A stretch of DNA of 60,307 bases from an uncultured Collinsella sp. (GCA_900543025.1 UQPP01000009.1:1-60307), one strand, 5' to 3'; positions 1 to 8,384 are shown, counted from the first letter of the stretch. Program-made: numbers and translations. The notes: generated by a model from the letters alone, not told the origin.

Positions 1-1
1 C

Positions 2-208
2 TCAAGGTGCACGCCTGCGCTGGTTCCCGGTTCCACCGGGCCGCGCGGCAAGGAGTTATATTGCCAGACCGGAGGGGCCCCGTGGGCGGGAATCGCGCAC
101 TCCATATTTTGTTCACAAATGAATAGGTTCCTCAGTCGCATCACTGAGGTTAAAACTGAAGCATTTGCTTCTGATATTGGCGATGACCAGCTGTTTTATG
201 AGTATTGA
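2..208 (+). CDS. Partial C-terminal coding fragment, function unknown
   Basis: An open frame runs in from the left edge (codons from base 2) and ends at a TGA at 206-208. It has no in-window start except an internal ATG at 119. The 68 visible residues include a Gly/Pro-rich stretch and then a hydrophilic end with the sequence FLSRITEVKTEAF. The codons look more natural than those of the other frames here, and composition drops in GC after about base 110. I do not recognise the family. It could be the tail of an accessory gene belonging to the low-GC island that also holds the TraX-like gene. Confidence 0.4.
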   Translation, partial: SRCTPALVPGSTGPRGKELYCQTGGAPWAGIAHSIFCSQMNRFLSRITEVKTEAFASDIGDDQLFYEY

Positions 209-318
209 GACATCGGTCATCTCTGGAGCGCTACTTTACTCCAAAGGCATCAGCTATTTGTTTCCCATCGGTAAAAGGCGGGTTTTGTTCGCCAAGCGTT
301 CTTATATATAGATAGATA

Positions 319-373
319 CGGGTTCGAACCCATGAAAGGGCGACAAAAAAAGACAGCCAACCGAAGTTGACCG
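319..373. repeat. Direct repeat, copy 1 (T-arm palindrome plus decayed terminator)
   Basis: This 55-bp stretch matches 1605-1658 with one indel in an A-run and one substitution. It begins with the tRNA T-arm palindrome GGGTTCGAACCC and continues into the hairpin that serves as the tRNA-Lys terminator in copy 2. The two copies bracket the TraX-like gene, as expected for a duplication or excised-element scar next to a tRNA. Confidence 0.8.
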
Positions 374-377
374 CTTT

Positions 378-656
378 CTATTCTATGCTGGAGCATCCAG
401 AGGGTGCTTCCGAACTCGTTTTCTCGCTGCCATTCATGCTTTCGAAGCATCTTTCGACCTTCGCAGTCTCATGTTTTGAGGATCTGCCGTGTTTATCACT
501 GTTATCAATGAGTGTGTGGAAGTGATCCTCATACAGATTCATGCGATCCGCCAGAGAACTGAGAAGCATCTTTCTGCAGCCCTCGTTGTCTATCCTCGCA
601 TCTCTCAGGTCTTCCGGAAATTCACAAGCAGTCTTAGGGTCAATTTGTTTCTGCTT
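378..656 (-). pseudogene. Possible gene remnant without a good start
   Basis: A minus-strand frame stays open from just after a TGA (657-659) to a TAG at 378-380. It encodes a charged stretch of about 92 residues, for example LADRMNLYEDHFHTLID. No ATG with a ribosome binding site heads the full stretch; the first ATG is at about 569. It lies downstream of the TraX-like gene on the same strand in low-GC DNA, so I read it as a decayed accessory gene of unknown kind. It may equally be chance. Confidence 0.25.
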
Positions 657-678
657 TCAGAGACTTGTTTGAGAGTTT

Positions 679-1476
679 TTAAAGACAGTTCAAAACAATA
701 AGCGAGACACCATAAAGCAGAGCAAGATGTGCCGGATAGAAAATGTAGAAGAAATATTTCAGCTTCAGCCCTCGCTTGCCATTATAAAGATTGATAAGCA
801 ACAACGAAATTATCGCGGCAGCAACATCAGGATTAAAAATATTAGCTGTAGTGAACTCAAATCCGCCGCCAATTATATGGCATGACGAAAGGAGCACTGC
901 ACATACTGCAGCAAAGAACATCTTAGCTTTGCTGTCGTGGAATAAATAGAATGCAGCCACAAGCAGAATGCCATACGCACCGCCATCCAGCTTAGTGTAT
1001 TCAGCTGCCAGTGCTGTCAAAACAATCAGAGCAATTTCTGCAATGTGCCTCTTCCATTTTGAAAGACTTTGTATCTTTTCCAGAATAATCAAAAAGACCA
1101 AGGAAAGCAGGAGCTCATACATAACATTCTGTTGCCGAAGGTCAAATAGCTGCCCGGTTTGAACGAAATCGTATATGGGCTCCGCAATGATTGCGAAGAC
1201 AAGCATATTTCGCAGGTACTTCTTTATGTCATGAGTATGCAAAAATCCCTCAACTATCAAAAAGCAAAATAAGGGAAATGCAATTCTGCCAAGAACATGA
1301 AGCACATCCGAAGCCTCGCTTAGAATCGCCCACTGTTCGTCTGATATCTGATTGTACGATGCATGAGTCATGATTCCATTGGTCAGGACGATCCTGCTTA
1401 CATGATCGAGAACCATCGAAATGGCCGCTATTATCTTTAATGTGCTGCCGCTAATTCCGTATCTATCTGTTTTCAT
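679..1476 (-). CDS. TraX-family integral membrane protein
   Basis: This 265-residue protein is almost entirely hydrophobic helices. Its N-terminus (STLKIIAAISMVLDHVSR) is typical of the TraX family (Pfam TraX), whose founding member was linked to F-pilin N-acetylation. Most chromosomal homologues are uncharacterised acyltransferase-like membrane proteins. About eight membrane segments can be seen, and a GRIAFPLFCFLIVEGF motif at about residues 87-102 fits the family. The ATG is preceded by AGGGAAAC at a workable distance. The gene is markedly AT-richer than its neighbours and sits between two 55-bp direct repeats beside tRNA-Lys, which suggests horizontal acquisition. Substrate unknown. Confidence 0.75.
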   Translation of the reverse strand: MKTDRYGISGSTLKIIAAISMVLDHVSRIVLTNGIMTHASYNQISDEQWAILSEASDVLHVLGRIAFPLFCFLIVEGFLHTHDIKKYLRNMLVFAIIAEPIYDFVQTGQLFDLRQQNVMYELLLSLVFLIILEKIQSLSKWKRHIAEIALIVLTALAAEYTKLDGGAYGILLVAAFYLFHDSKAKMFFAAVCAVLLSSCHIIGGGFEFTTANIFNPDVAAAIISLLLINLYNGKRGLKLKYFFYIFYPAHLALLYGVSLIVLNCL

Positions 1477-1489
1477 TTCGTTTCCCTTT

Positions 1490-1513
1490 CTTTGGGTGGG
1501 CCGTCAGGGGTTC
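1490..1513 (-). repeat. Duplicated 3' end of tRNA-Lys
   Basis: These 24 bp are identical to 1669-1692, which spans the 3' flank, acceptor strand and first half of the T-arm of the intact tRNA-Lys. The match stops abruptly inside the T-loop. Beyond it the DNA is a GC-rich run of short hairpins (about 1514-1600) ending in a T-arm palindrome at 1605-1617. This geometry resembles an att-type duplication at a tRNA 3' end. Confidence 0.7.
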
Positions 1514-1604
1514 AGCCTGCTTCGCACGCGAACGCTGCGGCGCTTTCGCGCCTTGCGCGCTGCGCTGGCAAACGCTCACGCGTTTACTCAGCTCCGCGCC
1601 CCGA

Positions 1605-1658
1605 CGGGTTCGAACCCATGAAAGGGCGACAAAAAAGACGGCCAACCGAAGTTGACCG
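1605..1658. repeat. Direct repeat, copy 2 (T-arm palindrome plus terminator)
   Basis: Partner of 319-373. It contains GGGTTCGAACCC and then the functional tRNA-Lys terminator hairpin. It lies 1.29 kb from copy 1, with the TraX-like gene between. Confidence 0.8.
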
Positions 1659-1661
1659 TCT
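1631..1661 (-). terminator. Rho-independent terminator of tRNA-Lys
   Basis: Read on the minus strand, a 10-bp stem GACGGTCAAC with a TTCG loop closes with GTTGGCCGTC and is followed at once by six T. It lies 15 bp past the tRNA-Lys 3' end. Confidence 0.85.
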
Positions 1662-1675
1662 CAACAATCTTTGGG

Positions 1676-1748
1676 TGGGCCGTCAGGGGTTCGAACCCTG
1701 GACCTTGGGATTAAAAGTCCCCTGCTCTGCCAGCTGAGCTAACGGCCC
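1676..1748 (-). tRNA. tRNA-Lys (anticodon TTT)
   Basis: A full cloverleaf can be folded: acceptor GGGCCGT/ACGGCCC, D-arm TAGCTCAGCTGGCAGAGC, anticodon loop CTTTTAA with anticodon TTT, and T-arm GGGTTCGAACCC. The discriminator is A, followed by CCCA, so the standard CCA is not exactly encoded. It is followed by its own terminator and by duplicated pieces of its 3' end. Confidence 0.95.
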
Positions 1749-1776
1749 GCGGGTGGCATTGTACCACGGTCTGGGA

Positions 1777-3057
1777 CTATTCCCAACTCCATTGGCCGTT
1801 CTGGAAAATCACAACTTCACGTCCATCAGGCGTAATGCCCGTAATATCGATGTCGTCCGTGCCGATCATAAAATCGACGTGCGTGCTCGAGACGTTAACA
1901 CCATGCTCCAGGAGCTCCTCCTTGGACATGTCGTACCCACCCTCGATGCATTCGGGGAAACCGACACCTAGCGCGAGATGGCAGCTAGCGTTCTCGTCAT
2001 AGAGCGTATCGTAGAACAGAACGCCGCTTTCGCGGATCGGCGTGTTCTTGGAAATGAGCGCGACCTCTCCCAGGTGAGCAGCGCCCTCGTCAGTATCGAT
2101 GATACTTGCGAGCGTTGCCTTGCCCACGCGGGCGTCGTAGTCCACCACGCGGCCGCCCTCGAACTTAATCCAAAAATCGTCGACTTTATTGCCGTGGTGG
2201 ATGAGCGGCATGGCCGAGTACACGATACCGTCGGCGCGCATGCGATCGGGCGAAGTGAAGACTTCCTCGGTGGGAATGTTGGGGAAGAAGGGGTGCCCAT
2301 CGGGCGTCTTGCCCTTGCCGCCGGCCCACTCGTGACCCTTCGTCATGCCAATCGTCAGATCGGTTCCATTTGCCGCGGTGTAATGCAGGCAGTCGAAACG
2401 ATTGCCGTTCAGGAAACGCAGGTTCTTTTCGAATGCGGCGTCATGGAGCTCCCAGTCGCTCTCTGGGTCCTGGCCATCGGCGCGAGCGGTGTGCAGAATC
2501 GCATTCCACAGCTTATAGATTGCAACCTCATCGGCGTCTCCCGGGAACACCTCGCGCGCCCAAGCCACGACCGGAGCGCCGGCGATGCACCACGGATTGA
2601 TGTTGTAATCCAGTCCACGGCGGAAAACTTTGCACTGCGTGTTCTTTGCCTTAGAAGCTGCAGCGGGCTTAGCGGGATCGATGCCCTTAAGGGCGGCGGG
2701 GTCCGCACCCTCGATAAAGATAAAGCAGGCACCGTCCTGGGCCAGGGAATCCAGCTGCAGGCGCTTCCACTCGGGCGTCTGCTCAAAATAGCTTTTCTCG
2801 ACATGCTCGTACGTGAGCCTCGTCACGGCATCATCGGCCCAGATGACCGTCACGTGGCCGGCGCCGGCAGCATAGGCCTCCGCGACCACCACGCGCGCAA
2901 ACGGCGCGCACTCAACCGGAGACTGAACGACGACTTCCTGGCCGGGCTTGACGTTTACGCCCTTGCGGACGACCAGGCGCGCATAGTTTTTAATCTTGGG
3001 CTCCAGGGACTTCATACCCTCCAGGGCCTCTTCGACCGTCAGGGCAGCTCGAATCAT
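1777..3057 (-). CDS. M29-family aminopeptidase (AmpS/PepS type)
   Basis: The 426-residue cytosolic protein matches the thermophilic-metalloprotease M29 family, which removes N-terminal residues using a two-metal centre. Visible hallmarks are GQEVVVQSPVE near the N-terminus, VTVIWADDAVTR, ADGIVYSAMPLIHHG in the metal-binding region, and the C-terminal STHVDFMIGTDDIDITG that supplies His/Asp ligands. Length is typical (about 400-420). I prefer the ATG at 3057 because GGAG lies six bases before it; the upstream in-frame ATG at 3069 has no comparable site. It is a single gene, separated from the next upstream gene by a terminator. Likely a housekeeping role in peptide turnover. Confidence 0.9.
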   Translation of the reverse strand: MIRAALTVEEALEGMKSLEPKIKNYARLVVRKGVNVKPGQEVVVQSPVECAPFARVVVAEAYAAGAGHVTVIWADDAVTRLTYEHVEKSYFEQTPEWKRLQLDSLAQDGACFIFIEGADPAALKGIDPAKPAAASKAKNTQCKVFRRGLDYNINPWCIAGAPVVAWAREVFPGDADEVAIYKLWNAILHTARADGQDPESDWELHDAAFEKNLRFLNGNRFDCLHYTAANGTDLTIGMTKGHEWAGGKGKTPDGHPFFPNIPTEEVFTSPDRMRADGIVYSAMPLIHHGNKVDDFWIKFEGGRVVDYDARVGKATLASIIDTDEGAAHLGEVALISKNTPIRESGVLFYDTLYDENASCHLALGVGFPECIEGGYDMSKEELLEHGVNVSSTHVDFMIGTDDIDITGITPDGREVVIFQNGQWSWE

Positions 3058-3084
3058 GTGCCACTCCATCTATCTATAGAACAG

Positions 3085-3116
3085 TAAAAAGGCGCGCCGC
3101 AAAAACGACGCGCCTT
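3085..3116 (-). terminator. Rho-independent terminator of the purC operon
   Basis: On the minus strand AAGGCGCG pairs with CGCGCCTT around a short loop, followed by TTTTT. It lies downstream of the 191-residue membrane protein gene. Confidence 0.8.
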
Positions 3117-3146
3117 ATATCTTAGCGATAAGTATGTATGCAAACG

Positions 3147-3722
3147 CTACTTCTTCTTGGAGTCCTTCTTGTCCTCCTCGGCAGCCGCGCGCTCAATAAG
3201 AGCGTTGAGCTTGTTCTCGGACATGCCCTCGGCCTGCGCGCGGTACATGTTGCGCAAGGGACGAATACGAGCGAAGTCATAGATAAAGTCGCCCAAAATG
3301 ATGACGTAGGACAAAACAATGCCGACCATCTGGACAGGGCTGGACACCATGCCAGCGGGAGCGAAGTACAGCGAGGCCCAAATTGCCACGACGAGCACCA
3401 TGCCAATGGCGAGCACAATCCACCAGATGCGACGGCGCTTGGTGTAGTCCTCGTCCTGCTTGAGGAGGATATTCGACACCGTATAGATGCGGTCCTCCTT
3501 GGCGCGCTGCTTAGCCTTGCGGGCGCGCTTCTCCTCTTTAGAGAGGCCCTCGAGGTTCTCGCCCTTCTCGAGCTCTTTGCGGCGTGCCTTAGACGAAGCC
3601 GGCACGACGCGAACGGAGCTCGCTGCTTGGCGGGCGGGCTTAGCAGATGCGGCAGACTTGCGCGCAACCCCGGTAACTTCGTGGGATTGCGTGCGCTTGT
3701 TCGTGGCGCTACGGGTACTCAC
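3147..3722 (-). CDS. Small membrane protein with a basic N-terminal tail, unknown
   Basis: The product has 191 residues. About 95 N-terminal residues are Lys/Arg/Ala/Ser-rich with a coiled-coil-prone block (EKGENLEGLSKEEKRARKAK). Two hydrophobic helices follow (WWIVLAIGMVLVVAIWASLYF and MVGIVLSYVIILGDFIYDF), then a charged tail ending in KKDSKKK. The topology suggests both charged ends are cytoplasmic. The gene starts with GTG directly after the purC stop codon (TAA-GTG), so the two are probably translationally coupled. I do not recognise a family; a tie to purine metabolism is suggested only by the operon. Confidence 0.75.
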   Translation of the reverse strand: MSTRSATNKRTQSHEVTGVARKSAASAKPARQAASSVRVVPASSKARRKELEKGENLEGLSKEEKRARKAKQRAKEDRIYTVSNILLKQDEDYTKRRRIWWIVLAIGMVLVVAIWASLYFAPAGMVSSPVQMVGIVLSYVIILGDFIYDFARIRPLRNMYRAQAEGMSENKLNALIERAAAEEDKKDSKKK

Positions 3723-4610
3723 TTATGCGTTCTCCTTCATGCTTGTGAACTGGGAGCCCGTGATGATCTGGAAGGCCTCGCGATAGCGCTCGGACGTGCC
3801 ATCGATGACCTCGGCGGGCAGGTGCGGGGTCTCCCCCGTCATATCCCAGTTGGCCTTGAGCCAATTGCGGACGAATTGCTTGTCGTAGCTAGGCTGGATC
3901 TTGCCCTCCTCGTAGCTGGCAGCAGGCCAGAAACGGCTGGAGTCGGGCGTGAGGCACTCGTCGATCAGCGTGACCTTGCCATCGATGACACCAAACTCGA
4001 ACTTGGTGTCGGCAATGATGATGCCACGGGTCGCGGCGTACTCGGCAGCGGCCTTGTAGATCTTGAGGGAAAGGTCGCGAATCTGCGTGGCGATGTCCTC
4101 GCCCACGATCTCGCAGCAACGCTCGAACGAGATGTTCTCGTCGTGGTCACCGATCTCGGCCTTCGTGGACGGCGTGAACAGCGGCTCAGGAAGCTTGGAA
4201 GCCTCGGTCAGGCCCTCAGGCAGCTGGATGCCGCAGACGGTGCCGTTCTCGTCGTAGGTCTTCTTGCCCGAACCGGTCAGATAGCCGCGGACGATGCACT
4301 CGATAGGAATCGTCTGGGCCTTCTTGACCAGCATGGCGCGGCCAGCGAGGTAGTCACGATACTCAGCAAACTCCTCGGGGAAATCCGCCGGGTCGATGGA
4401 AACGAGATGGTTGGGGACGATGTCGGCAAACTTATCGAACCAGAATGCCGAGATGCGATTGAGTACCTCTCCCTTAAACGGAATCTCGTCGGGAAGAATG
4501 AAGTCGAACGCAGAAATGCGGTCGGTGGCGACCATCAGCAGGTTTTCACCGGCATCGTAAATATCACGAACCTTGCCACGGGAATCCGGACGACGCTCCA
4601 TCGTTGTCAC
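3723..4610 (-). CDS. purC: Phosphoribosylaminoimidazole-succinocarboxamide synthase
   Basis: SAICAR synthase joins CAIR and aspartate using ATP in de novo purine synthesis. The roughly 295-residue protein carries the family motifs RGKVRDIYD at the N-terminus, ATDRISAFDFILPDEIP, ECIVRGYLTGSG, IIADTKFEFG and LIDECLTPDSSRF. It is the longer form of about 300 residues. I place the start at the GTG at 4608-4610, eight bases after AAGGAG. A GTG at 4619 would overlap that site and the ATG at 4601 is rather far from it. Other purine genes in the window are purB (8776-10122) and purA (59190 onward). It is followed by the coupled membrane protein gene. Confidence 0.95.
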   Translation of the reverse strand: MTTMERRPDSRGKVRDIYDAGENLLMVATDRISAFDFILPDEIPFKGEVLNRISAFWFDKFADIVPNHLVSIDPADFPEEFAEYRDYLAGRAMLVKKAQTIPIECIVRGYLTGSGKKTYDENGTVCGIQLPEGLTEASKLPEPLFTPSTKAEIGDHDENISFERCCEIVGEDIATQIRDLSLKIYKAAAEYAATRGIIIADTKFEFGVIDGKVTLIDECLTPDSSRFWPAASYEEGKIQPSYDKQFVRNWLKANWDMTGETPHLPAEVIDGTSERYREAFQIITGSQFTSMKENA

Positions 4611-4641
4611 GTGAGTCACTCCTTACCTAAATACGACAGAA

Positions 4642-4661
4642 ATGCGGGTTCTTTCCCGCAT
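4642..4661 (-). terminator. Probable terminator after the sensor kinase gene
   Basis: ATGCGGG pairs with CCCGCAT around a six-base loop and is followed on the minus strand by TTCTGT. The U-tract is weak. It lies between the kinase stop and the purC start. Confidence 0.45.
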
Positions 4662-4719
4662 GTTTTCGCAAACTCGGAGCGGCAGGGACGCGGCCCCTCC
4701 TTCACCGAATAGCGAAAAG

Positions 4720-6285
4720 CTAGTGCTCCATTGTAGTAGATGCCGCGTCTGCCGTGTGCTCGCGGGGCAGATGAATTGTAAAAGTCGTACCCTTTCCAAG
4801 CTCCGACTCCACGGATATGTAGCCATGGTGACGCTCGACGATCTGCTTGGTCACGGCGAGGCCAACGCCCAGGCCGCCAGCTTCGCGGGCGCGGCTGGCA
4901 TCGGCGCGCCAAAACCGCCCGAAAATGCGCGACAGATCGTCCTTGGCAATACCGATGCCGGTATCAGAAACGGCAATGCTGACGTGCCTGCGGTCACTGA
5001 GCACCGACACCACGACCCAACCGCCCTCGGGGGTGTAGCGCATGGCGTTGCTCATGAGGTTGATAACACATTGCGTGATCATGTCGGGATCGGCCTCGAC
5101 GACATCGTCGTGCCCTTGGGTTTCATCTGCAAAGCGAAGACGAAGGTCACGGTCGGCAAACAGACGCTCCTGGCCGTTCACAATCGATCGCACGAACGGA
5201 ACCATGTCCACCGGTTCTAGATTGAGCGGAGCCGTGCTGTTTTCCATACGCGATAGGTCGAGCATCTGCTGCACCAGACGAGCCAGGCGACGCGTCTCGG
5301 AAGCAACGGTCTCCAAATGCTCATCGTCGGTGGGATACACGCCATCCTGCATGGCCTCGACCGTTGCGAGCATGGCCATAAGCGGCGTGCGAAGCTCGTG
5401 TGCAACGTCTGAGGTCAGGCGCTTCTCGTGTTTCATATCCTTCTCGAGCGAGGTGGCCATCTCATCGAAGGTCTCACCCAGCTGATCGATCTCGTCATCA
5501 CCGCGCAGCCCCGTGCGAGCCGACAGGTCGCCGTCACGGATTTGCTTTGCGGTACTGGTGATGCGATGAATCGGTTTGGTGAGCATGCGCGACACGAGCG
5601 ATCCGATAACGACCGAAATGCAGATTGCAACAACCGCGGCGAGGGCCATGGCGTTAAAGGTCTTCTCCCTAAACGCAGAGTCCGCCTTGGTGAGCAGAGC
5701 GTCGGAGCCGATGGCCCACAGCTTTACCTGTCCGGCATGCTCGCCGGAAGACGTTACAATCTCGACGTTAGCAACGCTATCGGAGTCGGTTGGAGCAGAC
5801 GAGACCGGGCTATGCGATGCCCTCTTGCCGCTCGTGTCGTCGGTCGTAGCCTGGTTTTCGCGTACATCGGCGGTGGCGCTTGCCGAGGGCCAGGAATCGT
5901 CATAAACGATCACACCCTTTTTATTGACGACCTGCATGCCCAGATCGTCGGAAACCAAACTCGACGTTGCGACCGTGCGCAGTTCTCCCGCGGTCCAAGA
6001 GCCGTTTTCCTCATATGAGGTCGCCAACTTCTCGGCAGCGGAATTTGCGATTTCGACGATATTGGAGCGTGTGTAATCCGAAAAGACCGTGCCCCACACA
6101 ACAGAGACAACGCCCACCAGCACCAATACCGTCATGAGCGATGTCAGAGCAAAAGCAAGTGCCATGCGCGAGGGATAGCTCATCGTTGGCCGTGAATCGG
6201 AACGAGGCGTGTTCCAACTAGCCTTGGAACCCGCCTCGCTCTCCTGCTTGTGCTTTTGTCCGATTTCAAAGCGCGCAGGTGTCAT
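4720..6285 (-). CDS. Sensor histidine kinase of an OmpR-type two-component system
   Basis: The 521-residue membrane kinase has a membrane helix at about 41-66, an extracytoplasmic sensor region of about 145 residues, a second helix at about 211-233 and a HAMP segment (TKPIHRITSTAKQIRDGDLS). The HisKA helix holds the phospho-accepting His296 in DVAHELRTPL. The ATPase domain shows an N box (NLMSNAMRYTPEGG), G1 (VSDTGIGI) and G2 (GLGVGLAVTK). It starts 11 bases after its cognate regulator gene with AGGGA before the ATG, so the two are cotranscribed. The sensor domain shows no recognised fold, so the signal is unknown. Confidence 0.93.
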   Translation of the reverse strand: MTPARFEIGQKHKQESEAGSKASWNTPRSDSRPTMSYPSRMALAFALTSLMTVLVLVGVVSVVWGTVFSDYTRSNIVEIANSAAEKLATSYEENGSWTAGELRTVATSSLVSDDLGMQVVNKKGVIVYDDSWPSASATADVRENQATTDDTSGKRASHSPVSSAPTDSDSVANVEIVTSSGEHAGQVKLWAIGSDALLTKADSAFREKTFNAMALAAVVAICISVVIGSLVSRMLTKPIHRITSTAKQIRDGDLSARTGLRGDDEIDQLGETFDEMATSLEKDMKHEKRLTSDVAHELRTPLMAMLATVEAMQDGVYPTDDEHLETVASETRRLARLVQQMLDLSRMENSTAPLNLEPVDMVPFVRSIVNGQERLFADRDLRLRFADETQGHDDVVEADPDMITQCVINLMSNAMRYTPEGGWVVVSVLSDRRHVSIAVSDTGIGIAKDDLSRIFGRFWRADASRAREAGGLGVGLAVTKQIVERHHGYISVESELGKGTTFTIHLPREHTADAASTTMEH

Positions 6286-6296
6286 ATGTGATTTCC

Positions 6297-7019
6297 CTAT
6301 TTCTCGTCCGACTTATCGGTCTTGGCCGGAGCCTCGAAGCGATAGCCGACACCATGGACGGTGTAGAGCCACTTGGGCTTCTTGGGATCATCGCCCAGCT
6401 TGGCGCGAAGATTCTTCACGTGGCTATCGATGGTGCGCTCATAGCCCTCAAAGTCATACCCGAGCACTTTCTCGACCAGCTCCATGCGGTTATACACACG
6501 GCCGGGATGGCGGGCAAGCGTGGTGAGCAGCTTGAACTCGGAAGCCGTCAGATCGACTTCCTTGCCCTCGACCAAGATCTTGTGGCCCGAGATATCGATG
6601 ACCAGATCGCCGAAGTCGAGTACCTCGACGGCGGGCTCGTCGGCCTGATGGGCACGGCGGAACAGAGCGCGAACGCGGGCGACGAGCTCGCGCGGCGAGA
6701 ACGGCTTAATCAGATAGTCGTCGGCGCCGAGCTCAAGACCGATAATACGGTCCTCGATCTCGCCCTTAGCCGTCAGCATGATGATGGGGACATCCGAGGT
6801 ATCGCGAATGGTGCGGCAAACGCGCTCGCCGGGAATCTTGGGGAGCATAAGGTCGAGCACGACCAGGTCGAACTGATGCTTCTCGAACTCCTCGATCGCG
6901 GACTGGCCGTCGCCGACGCCCACAACCCAGTAGCCTTCGCGCTCGAGATAGGCAGCGACGGCGTCACGGATTGCCTTCTCATCCTCGACCAGCAGAATCT
7001 TTTTTGCATCTGAAGCCAT
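6297..7019 (-). CDS. OmpR/PhoB-family response regulator
   Basis: The receiver domain has the acidic pair in LLVEDE, the phospho-acceptor Asp56 in LVVLDLMLP, a conserved Thr/Lys in MLTAKG, and the SPRELVARVRA end. A winged-helix DNA-binding domain follows (LTASEFKLLTTLARHPGRV, then DSHVKNLRAKLGDDP and YTVHGVGYRF). I choose the ATG at 7019 (MASDAKK), the usual position just before the first beta strand; a G-rich stretch lies upstream. It heads a two-gene operon with the kinase at 4720-6285. Confidence 0.94.
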   Translation of the reverse strand: MASDAKKILLVEDEKAIRDAVAAYLEREGYWVVGVGDGQSAIEEFEKHQFDLVVLDLMLPKIPGERVCRTIRDTSDVPIIMLTAKGEIEDRIIGLELGADDYLIKPFSPRELVARVRALFRRAHQADEPAVEVLDFGDLVIDISGHKILVEGKEVDLTASEFKLLTTLARHPGRVYNRMELVEKVLGYDFEGYERTIDSHVKNLRAKLGDDPKKPKWLYTVHGVGYRFEAPAKTDKSDEK

Positions 7020-7073
7020 AACACGGCCCCCCTGTCTCAATTAGCTAAGAACAAGCCCATTTTAACGCACCTG

Positions 7074-7112
7074 AGCCCGCCGGATGCCGCTATGACGCGG
7101 CAGCTCGGCGGG
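7074..7112 (-). terminator. Possible hairpin terminator
   Basis: An imperfect GC-rich inverted repeat (GCCCGCCG...CGGCGGGC) lies between the lipoprotein gene and the response regulator gene. It has no T-run, so termination is only a guess. Confidence 0.35.
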
Positions 7113-7172
7113 CGGTACTCACAATTACAACGCGTTTATTCCCCTGTTGGCGCCTTTTTAACCCCTCTAAGC

Positions 7173-8384
7173 TTAAAGAGAGAATAGGCGTGCAGTGACC
7201 GTCTCTGGTATACCCTGGCTGTTACGCACCGTGGCGTACGTAAGGAATGAGTCCGATTTTCCCGCCGTAGCTGGATAATCGCCATACTCCAAAGCGCGGT
7301 CGGGCGACAGCAGCGAGCCATAGGTCTTGGCAGAGGTGTCGATCAGGAAATGCGACGCCTGTACCTTAACAAGGTATTTATTCTTCTTGCCAGCCGCACA
7401 TGCGAGCGGCTCGCGTGACAGAAAGAGGTACGGCCCTCCCTCATTACCGATATACGTGCCCATATTGCCCAGGCTGCCCACGCCGCTATAGGCCGCCTCG
7501 ATAGAAAACACGAAGGTATCGCCCATATACACGGCCTCGAAAGGCGAGACTGACGAGGGAAGGACTAGCTGGGCACGCTTGGTGTTGTTGCCGTCGGTCA
7601 GATCGATTGCCGTTATGCCGTAGTAGACGCCCTCGTCGTTGCGGACACGCGGCGAGATGGTCAAAATGCCGTCGCTCGCGCGCGGGGCCGATGCAAAGCG
7701 GCCCGTCGATTTCCAAATTGTCTCGGCCTTGGATTCATCAAGTGAGCGACGATAGCAAAACGAATCACTACTCGTTTTATTGCCGCCTGCCGAAGGCATT
7801 TTATACCAGATGACTGATGACCCGAACGCCGTAAACAGGGGCGGATCATAGTCCTTGCCACCTCGATCGAGCTCAACCACATCGCCAGAGAGCGAAGCGC
7901 CCGACAGATTTTGAGCGTAGAGCTTCCACGATGAATTGGCAAAGTTCATCTCAACCCACGCGAATACGCCGTCGCCGGCACGGACATCGTAGAATGCATA
8001 TCCCGTGCCCTCGATAGGATCCTCGATTAATGTGGTAAGCGAGCCATCGCCCAGGTTGAGCACACCGAGTGTGTTGGCGTGCAGTGCCGATGCGGGCGCC
8101 ATCATTGCCGCGGCGTAATCGCCGTCGCAGTAGTACAGCAGCGTACCCAGAGGCAGCGTCCACGACGCCGCCGGCTCAAGATCGATGTCGACAGCCTCAT
8201 ACTCATCCGTAATCGAGATAATTTTGGAATCGTCCTTGATAACCTGCGGCTCGCCGGCGGCATCATCGCTGGTACCCGTTTTTTTCGAGCATCCGGCAAG
8301 CACCGTGGCAGCGCCCGCGGCAGCCCCACCGAGTACAAAGCCGCGACGCGATATTCCGTTCTTGATGTGATCGGCGATACCCAT
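7173..8384 (-). CDS. Tat-exported lipoprotein, probable beta-propeller, unknown role
   Basis: The 403-residue protein starts with a twin-arginine signal (ISRRGFVLGG) leading into a lipobox (VLAGC, Cys32). It is therefore probably exported folded and lipid-anchored on the outer face of the membrane. The mature part has repeated short strands with Trp/Tyr and Gly-Asp turns (for example YAFYDVRAGDGVFAWVEMN), suggesting a beta-propeller or similar all-beta fold. I cannot name a family. Its ATG overlaps the stop of the TSCPD gene upstream (TAATG), so the two are translationally coupled. Confidence 0.7.
   Translation of the reverse strand: MGIADHIKNGISRRGFVLGGAAAGAATVLAGCSKKTGTSDDAAGEPQVIKDDSKIISITDEYEAVDIDLEPAASWTLPLGTLLYYCDGDYAAAMMAPASALHANTLGVLNLGDGSLTTLIEDPIEGTGYAFYDVRAGDGVFAWVEMNFANSSWKLYAQNLSGASLSGDVVELDRGGKDYDPPLFTAFGSSVIWYKMPSAGGNKTSSDSFCYRRSLDESKAETIWKSTGRFASAPRASDGILTISPRVRNDEGVYYGITAIDLTDGNNTKRAQLVLPSSVSPFEAVYMGDTFVFSIEAAYSGVGSLGNMGTYIGNEGGPYLFLSREPLACAAGKKNKYLVKVQASHFLIDTSAKTYGSLLSPDRALEYGDYPATAGKSDSFLTYATVRNSQGIPETVTARLFSL

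Larger units (their letters stand above)
209..678. other. Low-GC stretch with no convincing intact gene
   Basis: Apart from the direct repeat copy at 319-373 and the possible remnant at 378-656, I see no gene with a credible start and ribosome binding site here. Base composition is clearly more AT-rich than the core genome to the right. Confidence 0.5.

Noticed and set aside
1..110. A structured RNA at the left edge
   Set aside because: The GC-rich segment can form hairpins, but I could not match it to SRP RNA, RNase P RNA, tmRNA or 5S; an open frame through it is the simpler reading.
679..1748. A prophage or conjugative element at tRNA-Lys
   Set aside because: No integrase, replication or structural gene is visible; only a TraX-like protein and repeats remain, so at most a remnant can be claimed.
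3138..4712. A 524-codon plus-strand frame opposite purC and the small membrane protein
   Set aside because: It is the complement of two well-supported genes and shows no recognisable motif.
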